This document shows positions 4,127 to 5,809 of a stretch of 5,809 bases of DNA, piece after piece. Under the pieces are notes generated by a model. The model was not told the origin of the DNA. It made no database searches and worked only from the letters and a program-made list of their open reading frames with translations. This DNA comes from Paludibacteraceae bacterium (GTDB lineage Bacteria; Bacteroidota; Bacteroidia; Bacteroidales; Paludibacteraceae). Position 1 is the stretch's first letter, and the number at the start of each line of letters is the position of its first letter. The DNA lies in contig JAFPLG010000173.1 of the NCBI GenBank assembly GCA_017402895.1, forward strand, positions 1 through 5,809, given 5' to 3'. The position numbers and the translations under genes were made by a program.

Positions 4127-5788
4127 ATGAAACGTACTATTTATTTGTTACCACTTCTGATTCTCGTTCTTAGTATGGCTGCTTGCCATAACCAGAACGA
4201 ACCGGAACAGGGAAACAATACGACACCCAATGACACCACTGTCGTCACACCAACCGACACTACCATCACCACGACCGATACCATCCGTATCACGTGGTCT
4301 GGCCAGAGTGCCGCTGTTGTCGGCACACACGACAGTGTCACCGTCACCATCTCTGCGGGATATGTCACGGTCAATTCTGCCGTCAAGGATATCACCTATC
4401 TGCTCTCCGGAACGGGCCAGGGACAGTTGACCATCTATGGCACCAATCGCCATCAGCTCATCCTTAGCAACCTGTCGCTCACCTGCTCCGACGGCCCGGC
4501 TATCAATAACCAGTGCAAGAAGAGTTGCTTCGTGCTGCTCCAGGGAACCAATACCCTGACCGACGGTAGCACCTATGCCACCTCTGCCGAAGACCGCAAG
4601 GCGGCGTTCTTCAGCGAGGGACAGATGATCTTCTCCGGCAACGGCAGCCTCGCTGTCAATGGTAACTACAAGCATGCCATCGCTTCCGATGACTATATCC
4701 AGTTCACCGAGAGTACCGGCACGCTCACCCTCAAGGCTGCCAGCGATGGTATTCATGCCAACGATGCCCTCTATTTCGAGGGTGGCACGTTCCAGATCAC
4801 TGCAGGTAGCGACGGCGTCCAGTGCGACTCTACGATTACCATTGCTGGAGGCAACTTGACAATCAGCGCCACGGCCGACGGTGTACAGTCCGACACGGCC
4901 AATATCATCATGAGCGGCGGTCAACTGACCGTCACCAAGGCCGGCGACAAGGGAATGACAGCCTTTGGCAACATCACCATCTCTGGAGGCACCATTCGTA
5001 TCTCCAGCGAGTACAAGTGCATCAAGGCCGGCAAGAAAGAGAACAACAAGGTGGTCAGCGCAGGCTCGATCCTCATCAGCGGTGGTGACATCCAGGTCGT
5101 TTGCAACGGCACTTCATCTTCCGGTGGTGGCGGAGGACCGTGGGGCGGTGGGTCCAGTTCCGACAACAGTAGTCCCGAGGCTATCGAGGCCAAAGGCACC
5201 ATCACCATCACGGGCGGAAACGTCTATGCCAAGTCGGCCGACGATGCCATCAACTCAGGTGGCGACATGACAATCAGCGGCGGCTGCGTCATGGCTTATG
5301 CCACCAACAACGATGGTATTGATGCCAATGGCAACCTTTATATCAAGGGCGGTCTCGTCTATGCTATCGGTTCTACCTCGCCCGAAATGGCTATCGATGC
5401 CAACACCGAAGGAGGCAAGAAACTCTATATCTCCGGCGGAACGATTATCGCGGTCGGCAACCTCGAGAGCGGCGCCAGCATCACGGGTGGCACGGCTAAG
5501 CAGACCACGTCGTGGACAGCCGATGCATGGTATGCCCTATACAATGGTGACGAACTCGTAGTAGCCTTCCAGACACCGACTAAGTCCAACAACTCCGGTG
5601 GTGGACACGGCCCCGGTGGTGGAGGCGGCAGTCAGAAGATGGTTGTCTATACCTCTTCTACGCCTACGCTCAAGTCGGGCGTGACGGCAGGCGGAACGGC
5701 TATCCTCAATGGCATGGTCTACTATCCCGCAACAGCCTCGGGCGGCACGTCCGTCTCGCTGAGCAACTACAGCAGCAACGGCTGGTAA
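4127..5788 (+). CDS. Secreted lipoprotein with Cthe_2159/DUF4353-type carbohydrate-binding beta-helix
   Basis: This is a 553-residue lipoprotein. Residues 1-20 form a lipoprotein signal peptide (MKRTIYLLPLLILVLSMAAC) with Cys20 as the lipidated residue. A Thr/Asp/Pro-rich linker follows (about 21-55). From about 56 onward the protein matches my knowledge of the Cthe_2159 (DUF4353) carbohydrate-binding family, right-handed parallel beta-helices described as binding calcium and acidic polysaccharides. Nine rungs with a hydrophobic-x-GG pattern start their GG at residues 219, 241, 264, 287, 319, 363, 385, 408 and 437. Acidic turns such as SDGIHAND, SDGVQCD, ADGVQSD and NDGIDANG lie between them. 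Glycine-rich loops lie at 332-342 and 490-501. No hydrolase active site is evident. I chose the ATG at 4127 because an in-frame TTG at 4067 lies within the -33 box. It has its own promoter and looks monocistronic. Surface display and glycan binding are inferred; the substrate is unknown. Confidence 0.85.
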   Translation: MKRTIYLLPLLILVLSMAACHNQNEPEQGNNTTPNDTTVVTPTDTTITTTDTIRITWSGQSAAVVGTHDSVTVTISAGYVTVNSAVKDITYLLSGTGQGQLTIYGTNRHQLILSNLSLTCSDGPAINNQCKKSCFVLLQGTNTLTDGSTYATSAEDRKAAFFSEGQMIFSGNGSLAVNGNYKHAIASDDYIQFTESTGTLTLKAASDGIHANDALYFEGGTFQITAGSDGVQCDSTITIAGGNLTISATADGVQSDTANIIMSGGQLTVTKAGDKGMTAFGNITISGGTIRISSEYKCIKAGKKENNKVVSAGSILISGGDIQVVCNGTSSSGGGGGPWGGGSSSDNSSPEAIEAKGTITITGGNVYAKSADDAINSGGDMTISGGCVMAYATNNDGIDANGNLYIKGGLVYAIGSTSPEMAIDANTEGGKKLYISGGTIIAVGNLESGASITGGTAKQTTSWTADAWYALYNGDELVVAFQTPTKSNNSGGGHGPGGGGGSQKMVVYTSSTPTLKSGVTAGGTAILNGMVYYPATASGGTSVSLSNYSSNGW

Positions 5789-5789
5789 A

Positions 5790-5809
5790 CTAAAAACTAA
5801 AAACTGAAA
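5790..5809 (+). repeat. Short tandem heptamer after the lipoprotein gene
   Basis: Immediately after the stop codon come two exact copies of CTAAAAA (5790-5796, 5797-5803) and a degenerate CTGAAA (5804-5809) that runs to the window edge. The array may continue beyond the window. No terminator for the lipoprotein gene is visible in the 21 bases available. Confidence 0.5.

Noticed and set aside
4148..4924. A 258-codon minus-strand frame over the lipoprotein gene
   Set aside because: It is the antisense shadow of the Thr/Asp/Gly-rich beta-helix coding sequence.

Overview
The window looks like chromosomal DNA from a Bacteroidales bacterium, most likely Prevotella-like. Four promoters fit the Bacteroidota housekeeping pattern (TTTG, 19-21 bases, TAnnTTTG). 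No convincing Shine-Dalgarno site precedes any start. The genes are moderately GC-rich and the gaps between them are AT-rich. The genus is inferred from style, not from a search.

Layout, left to right. (1) On the minus strand, from 1178 to the left edge, lies a two-gene operon: a small NfeD-like membrane protein and then flotillin FloA, whose C-terminus is cut off by the window edge. The pair is expected to work together in membrane microdomains. The NfeD-like protein ends in a short charged tail where I expect an OB-fold domain. (2) A 144-base divergent region (1179-1322) holds two back-to-back promoters, with -33 boxes only 12 bases apart. A perfect 21-base palindrome sits on the -7 box of the nfeD-floA promoter. 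(3) On the plus strand, topA (1323-3644) encodes a complete DNA topoisomerase I with intact catalytic residues and no zinc-finger cysteines. (4) A promoter overlapping the end of topA leads into about 135 bases of hairpin-rich leader, then tRNA-Pro(CGG) and a strong intrinsic terminator (3655-3942). (5) About 120 bases of AT-rich spacer precede another promoter. It drives a 553-residue lipoprotein (4127-5788) that resembles the Cthe_2159/DUF4353 carbohydrate-binding beta-helix family.

The four transcription units look independent housekeeping or surface functions. I see no phage, CRISPR, toxin-antitoxin or insertion-sequence signatures, and no clearly new multigene system. The parts most worth a second look are the palindrome and clashing divergent promoters, the long leader in front of the tRNA, the domain-deficient NfeD, and the regular beta-helix with glycine-rich loops and predicted O-glycosylation sites.
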